NCBI GenBank assembly: GCA_946402475.1
Contig: CAMIWP010000039.1
Coordinates: 1 to 8,207, forward strand
DNA length: 8,207 nucleotides
Direction: 5' to 3'
From: an uncultured Selenomonadaceae bacterium
GTDB taxonomy: Bacteria > Bacillota_C > Negativicutes > Selenomonadales > Selenomonadaceae
Positions 1 through 5,923 of the stretch are shown one piece after another; the stretch's first letter is position 1, and every line of letters begins with the position of its first letter. Below the pieces are notes generated by a model. It saw only the letters and a program-made list of their open reading frames with translations, had not been told where the DNA came from and made no database searches. Both the position numbers and the translations under genes were made by a program.

Positions 1-28
1 ATGTGTTTATTATAACGCAGTTGTTCAA

Positions 29-47
29 ATTTCGCCACAGGCGAAAT
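29..47. promoter_or_regulatory. Perfect inverted repeat upstream of the gutM promoter, candidate operator
   Basis: ATTTCGCC (29-36) and GGCGAAAT (40-47) are perfect 8-bp reverse complements separated by ACA. The repeat ends 27 nt before the predicted -35 hexamer, so it would be centred about 70 bp upstream of the transcription start, a common place for an activator site. No T-run follows, which argues against an intrinsic terminator for an upstream gene. A competing pairing exists between CGAAA (42-46) and TTTCG (62-66). The symmetry is seen directly; the operator role is inference, and I cannot name the binding protein. Confidence 0.4.
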
Positions 48-74
48 CTACGAATGGAGCGTTTCGATTTTCCT

Positions 75-102
75 TTTACAGATGGACTTTGCGTGTTATA
101 CT
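75..102 (+). promoter_or_regulatory. Predicted sigma-70/SigA promoter of the sorbitol PTS operon
   Basis: TTTACA (75-80) matches five of six bases of the -35 consensus and TATACT (97-102) matches five of six of the -10 consensus, with a 16-nt spacer. Transcription would start near position 109, leaving a leader of about 50 nt before the gutM start at 160. The surrounding DNA is AT-rich compared with the coding regions. This is the best promoter-like pair I can see in the first 159 bases. Confidence 0.55.
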
Positions 103-159
103 ACATATTTGGAATTGTCCTTTGGTAATTTTGCAGTTCTTTAACGGAGGAAAGCGGAT

Positions 160-555
160 ATGAGTGTTTGGACGATCTTCGGAATTTTGGCCTTGTTGAC
201 GGTGATGCAGCTTATCGGCATGCGCCTTCAGATCAGGGCTTATCGGCAGACGGTGCAAAGACTGCATCGCCTGGGGAATCTTGGGATCGGCTCCGTGCGA
301 GGGCGCTTCGGCCCGGGGCATCTTGTCATCATCGCCTGTGACGGGAAGGGAAGGATCCTGGACGGCGAGATCATGGAGGGCATGACGATCTTCAGCCGCT
401 TCAAAAAGATCCCGGAGATTGTCGGCAGGACGATTTATGAGATGAAACAGGAGTATCTGTCCCTGCCTGCGAAGGAACAGATCCGTCGAAAGGGTCATAT
501 CCAGGCACTGGAAGCTTTGGAGCTTCGGTTGAACCCGCAGGAGGTGGTGGAGTGA
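160..555 (+). CDS. gutM: Glucitol operon activator protein GutM
   Basis: A 131-residue protein of the GutM/SrlM family, which in E. coli acts with the repressor SrlR to control the sorbitol (glucitol) PTS operon. Residues 1-21 form a hydrophobic, probably membrane-anchoring helix, followed by a basic stretch (about 22-38). The family core lies at about 40-90: LGIGSVRGRFGPG, then GRILDGEIMEGMTIFSRFKKIP. This lines up with the E. coli motif pattern (VGVG..SGRF.P, RIVD..FMKGLTVFARPQKIPAI). The C-terminal third is charged and helical-looking, and the protein is a little longer than the 119-residue E. coli one. The ATG at 160 has a GGAGG site at 146-150, nine bases upstream. It heads the operon 96 nt ahead of srlA, a common Firmicutes arrangement; in E. 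coli gutM follows the PTS genes. How this activator works biochemically is poorly understood. Confidence 0.9.
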   Translation: MSVWTIFGILALLTVMQLIGMRLQIRAYRQTVQRLHRLGNLGIGSVRGRFGPGHLVIIACDGKGRILDGEIMEGMTIFSRFKKIPEIVGRTIYEMKQEYLSLPAKEQIRRKGHIQALEALELRLNPQEVVE

Positions 556-580
556 CCAGGTGATTGACGGGAAGAATCTT

Positions 581-598
581 GCCATGATTGGCTTTTTT
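581..598 (+). promoter_or_regulatory. Small hairpin with T-run in the gutM-srlA gap
   Basis: GCCA (581-584) and TGGC (589-592) can form a 4-bp stem with a 4-nt loop, followed directly by six T (593-598). It sits in the 96-nt gap between gutM and srlA. The shape is that of an intrinsic terminator, but the stem is short and should be weak. It could cause partial termination and lower PTS expression relative to gutM, or it may be chance. The structure is visible; the function is inference. Confidence 0.2.
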
Positions 599-651
599 GC
601 AGGTTGTTTTGTGCGGAATACTTGTTTTGATCTTCATTTGAGAAAGGTACG

Positions 652-1188
652 GTGAATGACATGGATCTCATTGCTGGAGTCGCGAACGGTTTTTTGTCGC
701 TTTTCCAGACCGGCGCAGCCACCTTTACGAGTTGGGTCACGGGGATCATTCCCTTGGTGGTTGTTCTGATGACGGCAGTCAACTCTCTCATCAAGCTCAT
801 TGGTGAGGAGCGGGTCAACGGCTTGGCACAGGCATCGACAAAGTACGCCATCACGAGGTATACGGTGTTGCCCGTTCTGGCGGTCATCTTCGTAACGAAC
901 CCCATGTGCTACACTTTCGGACGCTTTGTCGAATCGAAGTACAAGCCGGCTTTCTACGATGCGGCTGTGAGCTTCGTCCACCCAGTGACGGGACTTTTCC
1001 CGCACGCAAACGGCGGTGAGCTCTTTGTGTACATGGGCATTGCGGCAGGCATTCAGCAGCTTGGGCTTCCCTTGGGAGATCTGGCCGTGCGCTACTTTAT
1101 CGTGGGCGTTGTGGTCATCCTGATCCGCGGCATCGTGACGGAGAGGATTTACGTGCATATGCGCAAGAACAATGAGAGTAAGGGATAA
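652..1188 (+). CDS. srlA: PTS glucitol/sorbitol transporter subunit IIC (SrlA)
   Basis: A 178-residue integral membrane protein, one of the two membrane parts of the sorbitol-specific phosphotransferase permease, which imports sorbitol while it is being phosphorylated. It matches E. coli SrlA in motif order: FxSLFQ.G...F...VTGIIPLVV near residues 14-38, NPM...GRF...KYKP at 83-99, GLFPH.N.GELFVYMGIA.G at 114-133, and LPLG.LAV.Y..VG at 139-152. Hydrophobic helices lie at about 28-50, 66-84, 122-137 and 141-163. The start is uncertain. GTG at 652 has AGAAAGG (641-647) four bases upstream, while ATG at 661 gives a tidier N-terminus but sits 13 bases from that site. GTG is chosen on ribosome-site spacing, and the choice changes only three residues. 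srlE follows after 14 bases. Confidence 0.93.
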   Translation: MNDMDLIAGVANGFLSLFQTGAATFTSWVTGIIPLVVVLMTAVNSLIKLIGEERVNGLAQASTKYAITRYTVLPVLAVIFVTNPMCYTFGRFVESKYKPAFYDAAVSFVHPVTGLFPHANGGELFVYMGIAAGIQQLGLPLGDLAVRYFIVGVVVILIRGIVTERIYVHMRKNNESKG

Positions 1189-1202
1189 AGGAGGATGCCC
1201 GA

Positions 1203-2198
1203 ATGTATAGATCCGTTATTGTAAATGCCGGAAAAGGCGGCTGGGGAGGCCCTCTCATCCTAGTTCCCACAGAGGCGAAGCACAAGGTGGTGAGCATCAC
1301 GGGGGGAGGCATTCACCCGGTGGCAAAGGCGCTGGCAGAAATGTTGGGATGCGAGGCTGTCGACGGTTTTTCCACGGGGGTTCCGGACGAAGAGATGCTG
1401 GTGGCTGTTGTAGATTGCGGCGGTACGGCGCGTTGCGGCATATATCCGAAGAAGCACATCTTTACGGTGAATACGCTTCCCGTTGGACAGTCGGGACCGC
1501 TGGCTCGGTTCATGACAGAGGATCTCTATGTTTCCGGCGTGGATGAGAGTTGTCTTGACTTTGCCGACGAGAAAGCGGTGCAGGCTGCTGCCTCTTCAAC
1601 GTCCATGGGAATCCCCAAGACGAAGGAACAGGCAAAAGCAGAGATTGCCAGAATGAATGCCGGCAAGGAGAAGGGAATCATCACTCGCATGGGCATTGCC
1701 ATCGGCGGCGTGGTCAGCAAATTCTACGCGGCAGGACGAGAGACCATCGACATTACCATCAAGAGCATCCTGCCTTTCATGGCCTTTGTCAGCATGATTT
1801 TGGGCATCATCAGTGCATCGGGTATCGGCGATTTCATCGCTAACACTATTTCGCCCATTGCCAGTACTCTTCCGGGAATGCTCATCATTTCCCTCATTTG
1901 CGCCATGCCCTTCCTTTCCCCGGTGCTTGGACCGGGAGCGGTCATCGCGCAGATCGTCGGTACCCTTCTCGGTGTGCAGATCGGACTGGGCAATATCCCG
2001 CCGCAGTATGCTCTTCCCGCTCTTTTCGCAATCGATGCTCAGGTGGGAGCGGATTTCGTTCCCGTTGGCTTGAGCCTCGGAGAGGCGGATCCAGAGACCA
2101 TTGAGCTCGGTGTTCCTGCGGTTCTCTATTCCCGCGTCATCACGGGGCCTGTGTCCGTCATCATCGCTTATCTGGCAAGCGTCGGCCTTTATTCTTAA
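1203..2198 (+). CDS. srlE: PTS glucitol/sorbitol transporter subunit IIB (SrlE)
   Basis: A 331-residue protein that joins a cytoplasmic EIIB domain to a membrane domain. EIIB takes phosphate from SrlB on a cysteine and passes it to sorbitol bound by the membrane part. Residues 1-130 are the EIIB domain: GKGGWGGPL near the N-terminus, then VVDCGGTARCGIYPKK, whose Cys72 is the expected phosphocysteine, and SGPLARFM.EDLYVSGV at 98-113. A polar linker (about 130-160) leads to membrane segments at about 186-207, 222-262 and 311-330. These carry the family signatures ILPFMAFVS..LGII.ASG, FLSPVLGPGAVIAQ and VQIGLGNIPP. The length is close to E. coli SrlE (319). The ATG at 1203 has AAGGAGG (1188-1194) eight bases upstream, starting at the srlA stop codon, so the two genes are tightly linked. 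I see no damage. Confidence 0.96.
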   Translation: MYRSVIVNAGKGGWGGPLILVPTEAKHKVVSITGGGIHPVAKALAEMLGCEAVDGFSTGVPDEEMLVAVVDCGGTARCGIYPKKHIFTVNTLPVGQSGPLARFMTEDLYVSGVDESCLDFADEKAVQAAASSTSMGIPKTKEQAKAEIARMNAGKEKGIITRMGIAIGGVVSKFYAAGRETIDITIKSILPFMAFVSMILGIISASGIGDFIANTISPIASTLPGMLIISLICAMPFLSPVLGPGAVIAQIVGTLLGVQIGLGNIPPQYALPALFAIDAQVGADFVPVGLSLGEADPETIELGVPAVLYSRVITGPVSVIIAYLASVGLYS

Positions 2199-2232
2199 GG
2201 AATTGGCAGGAAATAACTTATAGTCCTTGATC

Positions 2233-2248
2233 GACCATGCGGTCATGG
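2233..2248 (+). promoter_or_regulatory. Overlapping alternative hairpins in the srlE-srlB gap
   Basis: The 118-nt gap between the srlE stop (2198) and the likely srlB start (2317) contains two mutually exclusive short stems. One is CCATG (2235-2239) with CATGG (2244-2248). The other is GACC (2233-2236) with GGTC (2241-2244). Both have 4-nt loops. Such a structure could serve as an RNA-processing or translation-control element that sets the level of EIIA relative to EIIB/C. The stems are short, so chance is a real alternative. Confidence 0.2.
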
Positions 2249-2301
2249 CGAATTCAGACAAGCAGAATGAAGTGATGATTGATGCACAGCTCCTAAGAAG
2301 G

Positions 2302-2310
2302 AAAGGAGGG
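2302..2310 (+). promoter_or_regulatory. Strong ribosome-binding site that fixes the srlB start
   Basis: AAAGGAGGG is a near-perfect Shine-Dalgarno sequence. It lies six bases before the TTG at 2317 and inside the open frame that extends upstream of srlB. In-frame ATG codons at 2245 and 2275 and the TTG at 2227 have no comparable site, so this element is the main reason to place the srlB start at 2317. Confidence 0.8.
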
Positions 2311-2316
2311 TGTGAA

Positions 2317-2688
2317 TTGAAATACCATGCCAAGATCACCGGATGGGGGAAGAGCGCTCTGTCCCTATTGGAGGATCCGGAGGCAAACTTCATTGTCATC
2401 TTCAACGAGGGGGTGCCGCCAGAGCTTGCGGAGATCTCTGTCCTTCATACGGTGGCACCGCTTCTCGGGGAGCTTGCCGTGGGGGATGTGATGGCCATTG
2501 CGGACAAGGTATTTACCATTACGGCGATTGGCGATGAGGCCAATCGAAGCCTTCGGGAGATGGGACACTGCACCTTGGCCTTCAATGGAGCCAAGAAGCC
2601 GGATCGTCCCGGCTGTGTCATGCTGGAGGGAGACGAGGAACTGTTGGCCTCCGATATTAGAGAGGGCACAGCCTTTGAGGTTTACTGA
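2317..2688 (+). CDS. srlB: PTS glucitol/sorbitol transporter subunit IIA (SrlB)
   Basis: The cytoplasmic EIIA component, which accepts phosphate from HPr on a histidine and passes it to the EIIB domain of SrlE. From the TTG at 2317 the protein has 123 residues, the same length as E. coli SrlB. It starts MKYHAKITGWGKSAL, equivalent to the E. coli start up to I-G-ASA. His44, in E-I-S-V-L-H, aligns with the known phosphorylated His43 of E. coli. Other family marks are FNEGVPPELAE (29-39), FTITAIGDEANRSLREMGHCTLAFNGA in the middle, and a PG..ML...G motif near the C-terminus. The frame stays open for 90 nt upstream to 2227, but that extension has no family counterpart and contains the ribosome-binding site, so it is excluded. 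The TTG start is unusual among these genes. It is the last gene of the sorbitol operon. Confidence 0.92.
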   Translation: MKYHAKITGWGKSALSLLEDPEANFIVIFNEGVPPELAEISVLHTVAPLLGELAVGDVMAIADKVFTITAIGDEANRSLREMGHCTLAFNGAKKPDRPGCVMLEGDEELLASDIREGTAFEVY

Positions 2689-2722
2689 TGCAATTGTGCC
2701 GAAGGGATTCGGCATCTTGCAT
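2688..2722 (+). terminator. Long hairpin overlapping the srlB stop codon
   Basis: An outer stem of ATGCAA (2688-2693) with TTGCAT (2717-2722) encloses an inner 7-bp stem, TGCCGAA (2697-2703) with TTCGGCA (2708-2714), capped by the loop GGGA. A small 3/2-nt internal loop separates the two stems. It begins at the last base of the srlB stop codon and has no T-run of its own. The true terminator follows seven bases later. It may protect the 3' end of the mRNA or assist termination. Confidence 0.5.
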
Positions 2723-2728
2723 GGAGGA

Positions 2729-2772
2729 CCGGGGCTTCTGCGGATTTGCGGAAAACCCGGCTCATTTTTTTT
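2729..2772 (+). terminator. Rho-independent terminator of the sorbitol operon
   Basis: CCGGG (2729-2733) pairs with CCCGG (2756-2760). After a 2/2-nt internal loop, TTCTGC (2736-2741) pairs with GCGGAA (2748-2753), including one G-U pair, around the loop GGATTT. Four bases later comes a run of eight T (2765-2772). This has the stem plus U-tract expected of an intrinsic terminator. It separates the sorbitol operon from the polyphosphate operon. Confidence 0.75.
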
Positions 2773-2857
2773 ACCGAGGGATTTGCGTGACGCAGATGTT
2801 GTGAGGCAGGAATTTTCTCTCGAGAGGCGAATTACTGAGGAAGAGGTATATGTTTTG

Positions 2858-2863
2858 TACAAT
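2858..2863 (+). promoter_or_regulatory. Possible -10 element of the ppx-ppk1-rlmB operon
   Basis: TACAAT matches five of six bases of the -10 consensus and is preceded directly by TG. No good -35 hexamer lies 15-19 bases upstream (the region reads ACTGAG/CTGAGG). Transcription from here would start only about 15-20 nt before the ppx ATG at 2887, giving a very short leader that would cut close to or into the ribosome-binding site. A 10-bp palindrome, CTCTCGAGAG, lies at 2817-2826. The preceding terminator implies that a promoter is needed somewhere in 2773-2870, but I cannot place it firmly. Confidence 0.25.
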
Positions 2864-2886
2864 GTGCTGGAGGAGTGGGAAATTTT

Positions 2887-3867
2887 ATGTACGCGATCAT
2901 CGACGTGGGGTCCAATACGGTACGGCTGAACATCTATAAAATGGAATACGGCAGGATGTCCCTTGTGCTCAACAAGAAGGAATCTGTAGGACTTGCCTCC
3001 TATGTGAAAAACGGTCAGATGATGCCCTCGGGCATTCTCCGTGTTTCCGGCGTGCTGAGGGAATTTCGCGAGTTACTTGAGGATCTCGGGATTGACAGTG
3101 TTCACGTTTTTGCCACGGCAGCCCTTCGCAATGCGAAAAACAGCAAGGCTGCCGTGGACGAGGTGGAGCAGCGTTCCGGCTTGAAGCTGGACGTGATCTC
3201 CGGTGAGACGGAGGCAGAGTTGGATTTCATCGGGGCATCCCATGCGGCGGATGTCCAGGACGGTTTGCTGGTGGACATCGGCGGTGGCAGCACGGAACTG
3301 GTGCCCTATAAGGACGGGAAGATGCTTCACGCCGTGAGCATTCCTCTGGGCTCTCTCAACACTTACAACAATTTTGTTTCGAATCTCCTGCCTACTCGGT
3401 CGGAACGCAAAGCCATCAAGCAGGCAGTACTGGATGAGATCAAGAAGTACCCGGAGCTTTCCAAGGGAAAGTATCCCGTCATTTGTGGTGTCGGCGGTAC
3501 GGCCCGCGCAGCCAACAAGCTGAACATCGATCTGTTCCAGCTCGATCTTGGAAATTCCAAGATCAAGGTGCCGAACCTGAAAAAGATGATCAAGCTGCTG
3601 GAGAACGACGAGGGGGCTACGGTTCCTGTGGAAACGCTGGACGTTATCCTCCGGGTGGTGCCGGATCGCGTACGCACGCTGCTTCCCGGCATGATCGTTC
3701 TCCAGACTGTGGCAAGGCATTTTAAGAGCGAGGCCATCGAAGTGACCAATGCAGGCGTCCGAGACGGATACCTCTACAAGTACGTGTTGCCGGAAGCCGA
3801 GGAAACAAAGAGATCACAGGGGGTAGAGGCAGATGCGCCTGCCGCAGGAGAAGAGAAGGGAATTTGA
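2887..3867 (+). CDS. ppx: Ppx/GppA family phosphatase (exopolyphosphatase)
   Basis: A 326-residue member of the ASKHA-fold Ppx/GppA family, which removes terminal phosphate from inorganic polyphosphate and, in some members, converts pppGpp to ppGpp. Visible motifs are IIDVGSNTVRLNIY (residues 4-17, first phosphate loop), ATAALRNAKN (76-85), ISGETEAEL (104-112, with Glu109 the likely catalytic residue by alignment with E. coli Ppx Glu121), VDIGGGSTELV (129-139, second phosphate loop) and CGVGGTARA (200-208). The length fits the single-module form; it lacks the HD-like C-terminal domain of the roughly 500-residue E. coli enzymes. ATG 2887 is preferred because the family starts just before I-D-x-G-S-N; GTG 2875 would overlap the ribosome-binding site GGAGGAG (2869-2875). 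The last 35 bases overlap ppk1, and the tail after about residue 305 is charged and low-complexity. Polyphosphate versus pppGpp specificity cannot be decided from sequence, although the ppk1 neighbour favours polyphosphate. Confidence 0.9.
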   Translation: MYAIIDVGSNTVRLNIYKMEYGRMSLVLNKKESVGLASYVKNGQMMPSGILRVSGVLREFRELLEDLGIDSVHVFATAALRNAKNSKAAVDEVEQRSGLKLDVISGETEAELDFIGASHAADVQDGLLVDIGGGSTELVPYKDGKMLHAVSIPLGSLNTYNNFVSNLLPTRSERKAIKQAVLDEIKKYPELSKGKYPVICGVGGTARAANKLNIDLFQLDLGNSKIKVPNLKKMIKLLENDEGATVPVETLDVILRVVPDRVRTLLPGMIVLQTVARHFKSEAIEVTNAGVRDGYLYKYVLPEAEETKRSQGVEADAPAAGEEKGI

Positions 3868-5923
3868 TACCAGTTATACCCAAAACCGGGAGCTCTCCTG
3901 GCTGAAATTCAACACCAGGGTACTGGACGAGGCATTGGATGAGACGGTGCCTCTCTATGAGCGAATGAAGTTCGTGGAGATCTTCACCAGCAATCTGGAT
4001 GAGTTTTTTATGGTGAGGGTGGGGAGCCTCTGCGATTTGAACCGCATGAGGCCGAGGATCACGGAGAACAAGAGCCTCATGACTCCCAAGGAGCAGTTGG
4101 ACAAGATCTATGCCGCCTGTCAGGGCTTGTACCTCAAGAGGGAAAAGACCTTCCACTGGCTGCAGGATCTTTTGAGGGATGCGGGAATCGTCCATTGCTC
4201 CATGGAGTCTTTGGACGAGGATCGCCGAAACTATTTGGATCGCTATTTCACAGAGCAACTCTTGCCGGTTCTCTCCCCCCAGATCATCGACATGCACCAT
4301 CCTTTTCCCCAGCTTCAGAGCAAGGGGCTTTACGTGGCTGCACTGCTCAAGTACAAGCGGAAGGTGACCTTAGGGCTGATTCCCCTTCCGCCCTCCCTTC
4401 AGCGCTATGCACTGTTGCCGGGGAACAGCATAGAGTACGTTTTGTTGGAAGAAATTATTTCATGGTTCGTCTGTAAGATCTATCCCTCCTATCCCATCAT
4501 CGACAAGGCGGTGTTCTGTATTACACGCAATGCGGATATCAACCCTGATGACGAGGAGGTGGAGTTGGGGGAAAATTATCTGGAACAGATGCGAAAGGCC
4601 CTCAGGAAGCGGCGCAGCATGTCGCCGGTGCGGTTGGAAATCCAATGCGACGGGGACTCTCTGGTCGCGCCGTATCTCAGGCGACGACTGGGGCTGGAGA
4701 AAAAACAGGTCTACGTGACCACGGCCCCCCTGACGCTGGATTACCTCTACGCTCTGGAAGACAATTTCACCCAGGAGGAGAGACAGAGGTTTTGCCACAG
4801 ACCGTGGCGTCCCGTGACCCTGGTCGAGCGTTTCGGGGAAGGCGTTTCCATGATGGCGGAGATCCGCAGACGGGATGTGCTCCTTTCTTACCCCTATGAG
4901 GATTTCAATATTTTTCTTTCGTTGATGAAGGAGGCTGTCCACGATCCGGAGGTGGTCTCTTTGAAGATCACGGTCTATCGCATCGGCAAGGGGCATGTGA
5001 AGCTCATGAGCTACATGATCCTTGCGGCGGAGATGGGGAAGGATGTCACGGTGCTCCTTGAGCTGAAGGCAAGGTTTGATGAGGAGAACAACATGGGCTG
5101 GGTGGAAAGCCTCAAGGATGCCGGATGCCACATTCTCTACGGATTTGACAATTACAAGGTCCATGCCAAGGTTTGCCTCATCACCAGCTATCATGAGGGA
5201 AAACTGGATTACATCACCTACATCGGCACGGGAAACTTCAATGCAAAGACCGCTACCCTCTACACCGACGTGGCTCTGTTGACGGGGGATGAGGCCATCG
5301 GCAAGGATGCGGTGCTCTTCTTCCGCAATATGGGGATCTCCAACCTCAACGGAAACTATGCGGAGCTGCTGGTTGCTCCGGTGAACTTGAAGCAGCGTCT
5401 GCGGGACCTCATCCGCAGGGAGGCGGAAAAAGCCCGGCGGGGAGAAGCGGCCCGCATCGTCCTCAAAATGAATTCCATCACGGATCGGCAGCTCATCGAC
5501 GAACTGGTGATGGCTGGACGGGAGGGCGTTCGGATCGACATGATGATCCGGGGGATTTGCTGTATTCTGCCGGAGATTCCCGGCAGCACGGAAAATATCC
5601 ACGTGCGCAGCATCGTGGGAAGATTCTTGGAGCATGCCCGCATTTTTGTCTTTGGGGCGGGGGAGGACGGGGATATGTTCATATCCTCCGCCGACTGGAT
5701 GACCCGTAACACGGAGAAGCGCGTAGAGGTGGCGTGTCCCATTCGCGACAAGACCCTGAAAAAACGGTTGTGGCGCATGCTGGAAATCCAGTTCAAGGAC
5801 AATTGCAAGGCTCGCAGGATTGGAAGTGACGGCGTTTACCACACGATGGGAGAGGGCGACGGATCCATCCTCTGCGCTCAGGAGTATTTCATGGAGCATG
5901 AGAGAGATCAGGTGATGGAATGA
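3833..5923 (+). CDS. ppk1: Polyphosphate kinase 1
   Basis: A 696-residue PPK1, which polymerises the ATP gamma-phosphate into inorganic polyphosphate and can run in reverse. All four domains appear present. The N-terminal helical domain starts at about 16 (QNRELSWLKFNTRVL) with SNLDEFFMVRVG at 53-64. The head domain runs to about 320. Two phospholipase-D-like catalytic domains follow. Key motifs are SLKITVYRIGKG (376-387), VLLELKARFDEENNMGW (407-423), YKVHAKV (441-447, with His444 the expected autophosphorylated histidine, equivalent to E. coli His435), YIGTGNFNAKTA.YTDV (463-480), RGICCILPEIPG (573-584) and SIVGRFLEHARI (593-604, with the second conserved His601). The length matches E. coli (688). 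ATG 3833 is the only plausible start, with AGGGGG at 3818-3823 nine bases upstream. It overlaps ppx by 35 nt, which suggests translational coupling, and its stop overlaps the next start as ATGA. I see no frameshift. Confidence 0.97.
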   Translation: MRLPQEKRREFDTSYTQNRELSWLKFNTRVLDEALDETVPLYERMKFVEIFTSNLDEFFMVRVGSLCDLNRMRPRITENKSLMTPKEQLDKIYAACQGLYLKREKTFHWLQDLLRDAGIVHCSMESLDEDRRNYLDRYFTEQLLPVLSPQIIDMHHPFPQLQSKGLYVAALLKYKRKVTLGLIPLPPSLQRYALLPGNSIEYVLLEEIISWFVCKIYPSYPIIDKAVFCITRNADINPDDEEVELGENYLEQMRKALRKRRSMSPVRLEIQCDGDSLVAPYLRRRLGLEKKQVYVTTAPLTLDYLYALEDNFTQEERQRFCHRPWRPVTLVERFGEGVSMMAEIRRRDVLLSYPYEDFNIFLSLMKEAVHDPEVVSLKITVYRIGKGHVKLMSYMILAAEMGKDVTVLLELKARFDEENNMGWVESLKDAGCHILYGFDNYKVHAKVCLITSYHEGKLDYITYIGTGNFNAKTATLYTDVALLTGDEAIGKDAVLFFRNMGISNLNGNYAELLVAPVNLKQRLRDLIRREAEKARRGEAARIVLKMNSITDRQLIDELVMAGREGVRIDMMIRGICCILPEIPGSTENIHVRSIVGRFLEHARIFVFGAGEDGDMFISSADWMTRNTEKRVEVACPIRDKTLKKRLWRMLEIQFKDNCKARRIGSDGVYHTMGEGDGSILCAQEYFMEHERDQVME

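Noticed and set aside
53..67. A catabolite-responsive element (cre) upstream of gutM
   Set aside because: The GGAGCGTTTCG stretch has a central CG and some similarity, but it misses several invariant positions of the cre consensus in both alignments I tried.
1596..2405. A 269-codon - strand open frame across srlE and srlB
   Set aside because: It covers conserved PTS genes on the + strand, is rich in Asp/His/Arg/Asn as expected for a shadow frame, and has no ribosome-binding site or recognisable motif.
2689..2805. A 38-codon open frame starting at the TGATG overlap with the srlB stop
   Set aside because: It spans the two terminator hairpins and their T-run and shows no protein-like composition. 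The start overlap is probably chance.
2498..2929. A 143-codon + strand open frame bridging srlB and ppx
   Set aside because: It runs out of frame through srlB, through both terminator hairpins and into ppx. Its translation has no family resemblance, and the hairpins would interrupt it.
4460..5899. A 479-codon open frame on the - strand opposite ppk1
   Set aside because: It lies wholly antisense to a clearly conserved ppk1, its translation has no recognisable domain, and it reads as the His/Asp/Arg-rich shadow of codon bias on the other strand.
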